From Pseudoselenomonas ruminantium (lineage in GTDB: Bacteria; Bacillota; Negativicutes; Selenomonadales; Selenomonadaceae), in assembly GCF_900142515.1 (NCBI RefSeq), contig NZ_FRBC01000011.1, positions 1-64,000 on the forward strand: a DNA stretch of 64,000 nucleotides. Direction: 5' to 3'. How positions within the stretch are numbered: position 1 is the first letter of the stretch; the number at the start of each line of letters is the position of its first letter. Made by a program: the position numbers and the translations under genes. Positions 62,310 through 64,000 of the stretch are shown here, one piece after another. A model generated the notes under the pieces. It did no database searches. It saw nothing but the letters and a program-made list of their open reading frames with translations, and had not been told where the DNA came from.

Positions 62310-63011
62310 TCAGTTCTTACGGGTCAAAATCGTAGAGAGGTAGTTGAGTTTATCCTTCTTATGCGCCAATACATCATAGATGATCTTTTCGTCATCGAGA
62401 CCTGCACGGCTGACCAGTACAGCCTGTTCTGCCATTTCATTCGCATCGAGCATATTCGCAACTTCTTCGAAGTTCTTGTAAACTTTCATCAGCACCACAT
62501 TGTCAGCAGCCTGCATGGCCTTTTCTACCTTTTCAGGACTAGCCGTGGCCGGGATGATTGAAAGCACATCGTCCCCTTCTACGATAGGATACCCCAACTG
62601 GCTGCCAATAGCCGCAAAGGCAGGAATCCCCGGAATGGTCCTGATTTCTACGCCGGCAGTTTCCAACAGTCGGAACACATAGATATAGGTACTGTAGAAC
62701 ATGGGATCGCCGATGGTCAGGAACGCCACATTCTTGCCTTCATTCAGGAGTCCCAGGATCTCCTGCTTATTGGCTTCCCAAGCATCCGTGCTGTTTTCTG
62801 CGAATCCCTTGACCATAGGGAACACCTGATAGACGATTTCCACGTCTTTTTTCAGATAAGGCTTCGCTACAGACAGAGCCACGCTGCCGTCCTTCTTTTC
62901 CGTCTTCGGTGCAATCAGCACATCCACCTGCTCAATGGCTTTGATTGCCTTCACCGTCAACAGTTCCGGATCTCCAGGGCCTACACCGATACCATAAAAT
63001 ATTCCACTCAT
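62310..63011 (-). CDS. cbiL: Precorrin-2/cobalt-factor II C20-methyltransferase
   Basis: The 233-residue SAM methyltransferase of corrin-ring synthesis has the family start GIGVGPGDPELLTVKAIKAI, the FLTIGDPMFYSTYIYV segment and PGIPAFAAIGSQLGYP. With CbiK upstream, the cobalt-early (anaerobic) route is indicated. GGAGG lies 9 bases before the ATG. Other cbi genes are not in the window and may lie beyond the right edge. Confidence 0.95.
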   Translation of the reverse strand: MSGIFYGIGVGPGDPELLTVKAIKAIEQVDVLIAPKTEKKDGSVALSVAKPYLKKDVEIVYQVFPMVKGFAENSTDAWEANKQEILGLLNEGKNVAFLTIGDPMFYSTYIYVFRLLETAGVEIRTIPGIPAFAAIGSQLGYPIVEGDDVLSIIPATASPEKVEKAMQAADNVVLMKVYKNFEEVANMLDANEMAEQAVLVSRAGLDDEKIIYDVLAHKKDKLNYLSTILTRKN

Positions 63012-63082
63012 ATATCCAAACCTCCATAAAAGTTATCTTAGCTTATCATACTATGCTGACTATTCTCTGTCAAATATTGAGG

Positions 63083-63122
63083 AAGCCGCCTGCCCCTTTC
63101 TGACAGGGAGGACAGACGGCTT
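63083..63122 (-). terminator. Hairpin between cbiK and cbiL
   Basis: AAGCCG (63083-63088) pairs with CGGCTT (63117-63122), continued by CTG/CAG and CC/GG with two mismatches. The T-tail is weak, so it may reduce rather than stop read-through from cbiK. Confidence 0.5.
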
Positions 63123-63154
63123 TAGTGTGTCATGTTGATGAATATGATTAAATT

Positions 63155-64000
63155 TTATTTTTCTAATGCATTCCAGGCATCTTCAGCCCGCTTTACATAG
63201 AGATCACGGATGGCCTTGTTTTCGCCGATGCCATGAATATAGGCATCAACCTTGTAACCAGCCTTTTCCAAAATGGATTTATGAGAATCTTCTTCCTTAC
63301 CGGCCATATCATTGTTAGCATGATCACCAGCAACCATCATCATGGGCATGAGCGTTACATGCTTGATACCGTTCTTTTTGAGTTTCGGCATAACCGTTTC
63401 AAGGTTTGGCCAGCCTTCTACCGTATAGATATAGACATTCTTCAAACCCATTTCATCAATCTTGGCCTGGATCACGGAATAATAAGCATTGGAAACCTGC
63501 GGCGTACCATGAGCCATGATCAGGATAGCATCATCCTTGCCCTGTTTCGGGAACTGAGTGGACAGTGCCTTGATGGTCTCCGTCACATCATCAGCCTGTT
63601 CTTCCTGGCCCTGCCAGTACATCAGGGACGTACCCAGCGTCATTTTCTTGAACTGATCTTTGTAGTTATGGTATACACCGATATCGTAGTTGTATTCCAT
63701 GCCCGGAATAACATCCAGGGATGCCAGCGCTACGCGGGTATAGCCTTCTTTTTTCAGCTGATCCAAAGCTTCTTCCGGAGTCGGATAGGTGATGCCTTCA
63801 TTCTTCTTCACACGATTGATGATGATGTGGGAGGTATAAGCCGTAACTACCTTCGTATTCGGATGCTTAGCCTGAATTTCCTTCACCGTAGCGTCAATGG
63901 TCTTTTCCCGGGTATCCTTGAAAGTCGTACCAAAGGTCATGACCACGATAGCATCCTTGTCAGCCTGATTTGCCATAGCCGGATTCTCATTCTTGAGCAC
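63155..64000 (-). CDS. cbiK: Sirohydrochlorin cobaltochelatase CbiK (5' end outside the window)
   Basis: CbiK inserts Co2+ into sirohydrochlorin at the start of anaerobic B12 synthesis. The visible 281 residues have VVMTFGTTFKDTREKTI, the active-site His in LIMAHGTPQVSN and the second His in MVAGDHANNDMAGKEEDSH. The frame is open to the edge, and at least 17 residues precede the usual start of the chelatase domain, so an N-terminal signal peptide is possible, as in periplasmic CbiK of Desulfovibrio. The true start is not visible. Confidence 0.94.
   Translation of the reverse strand: MLKNENPAMANQADKDAIVVMTFGTTFKDTREKTIDATVKEIQAKHPNTKVVTAYTSHIIINRVKKNEGITYPTPEEALDQLKKEGYTRVALASLDVIPGMEYNYDIGVYHNYKDQFKKMTLGTSLMYWQGQEEQADDVTETIKALSTQFPKQGKDDAILIMAHGTPQVSNAYYSVIQAKIDEMGLKNVYIYTVEGWPNLETVMPKLKKNGIKHVTLMPMMMVAGDHANNDMAGKEEDSHKSILEKAGYKVDAYIHGIGENKAIRDLYVKRAEDAWNALEK

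Overview
The window reads as a chromosomal segment of a diderm Firmicute of the Negativicutes type (Selenomonas-like; the genus is inferred, not proven). Firmicute traits are the gene order ireB-ruvX-DUF1292-mltG-trmR-trhP, the order pyrB-pyrC-carA-carB-pyrK-pyrD-pyrF-pyrE, pcrA next to ligA, and scpA-scpB. Diderm traits are an HldE-type heptose kinase homologue and an HlyD adaptor. Cobalamin genes, flagellar-type regulators (CsrA, a chemoreceptor) and many TTG starts after strong Shine-Dalgarno sites fit as well. Most genes lie on the minus strand. No CRISPR array, rRNA or prophage was seen.

Layout. 1-365: the start of an IS200/IS605-type tnpB and the element's hairpin end. 0.4-8.2 kb: an acetyltransferase, an MFS carrier, an orphan HlyD adaptor preceded by a palindromic repeat that supplies its ribosome-binding site, alaS, and a GntP-family permease behind a cobalamin riboswitch. 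8.2-16.4 kb: a small unknown gene, ligA (much more AT-rich than its neighbours), pcrA, a CBS-type pyrophosphatase, csrA, ndk and a gamma carbonic anhydrase-like gene. 16.5-24.6 kb: a CNNM/CBS membrane protein, a methyltransferase, a D,D-carboxypeptidase, an M16 peptidase, a divergent heptose-kinase homologue and an ASCH-like gene. 24.7-32.4 kb: a housekeeping run (SIMPL protein, M24 peptidase, aroQ, acylphosphatase, trhP, trmR, mltG, DUF1292, ruvX, ireB) and a hypothetical protein. 32.5-37.3 kb: an alanine/glycine symporter with a structured leader, convergent with a chemoreceptor carrying an amino-acid-sensor motif, then a DUF4931 gene. 37.3-42.3 kb: a large U32 protein, scpB, scpA, an M50 protease and a Nudix hydrolase. 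42.4-42.8 kb: tRNA-Cys, tRNA-Gly and tRNA-Asp under a consensus promoter. 42.8-45.8 kb: a small membrane-anchored protein, an RsbW-like/STAS pair and an acyltransferase. 45.9-55.5 kb: the complete UMP operon. 55.5-55.75 kb: a putative non-coding RNA. 55.8-64 kb: cbiK, cbiL, a BtuFCD-type ABC importer, a protein joining a degenerate NRPS condensation-like domain to a cyclic-nucleotide-binding-like domain, and a molybdopterin oxidoreductase.

The most novel-looking part is the last block. The two-domain protein is 18 bases upstream of the molybdopterin oxidoreductase and follows the corrinoid/metal uptake and corrin-ring genes. Several cis-acting RNA candidates also stand out: the riboswitch leader before the GntP permease, the agcS leader, and the RNA between the oxidoreductase gene and pyrB.
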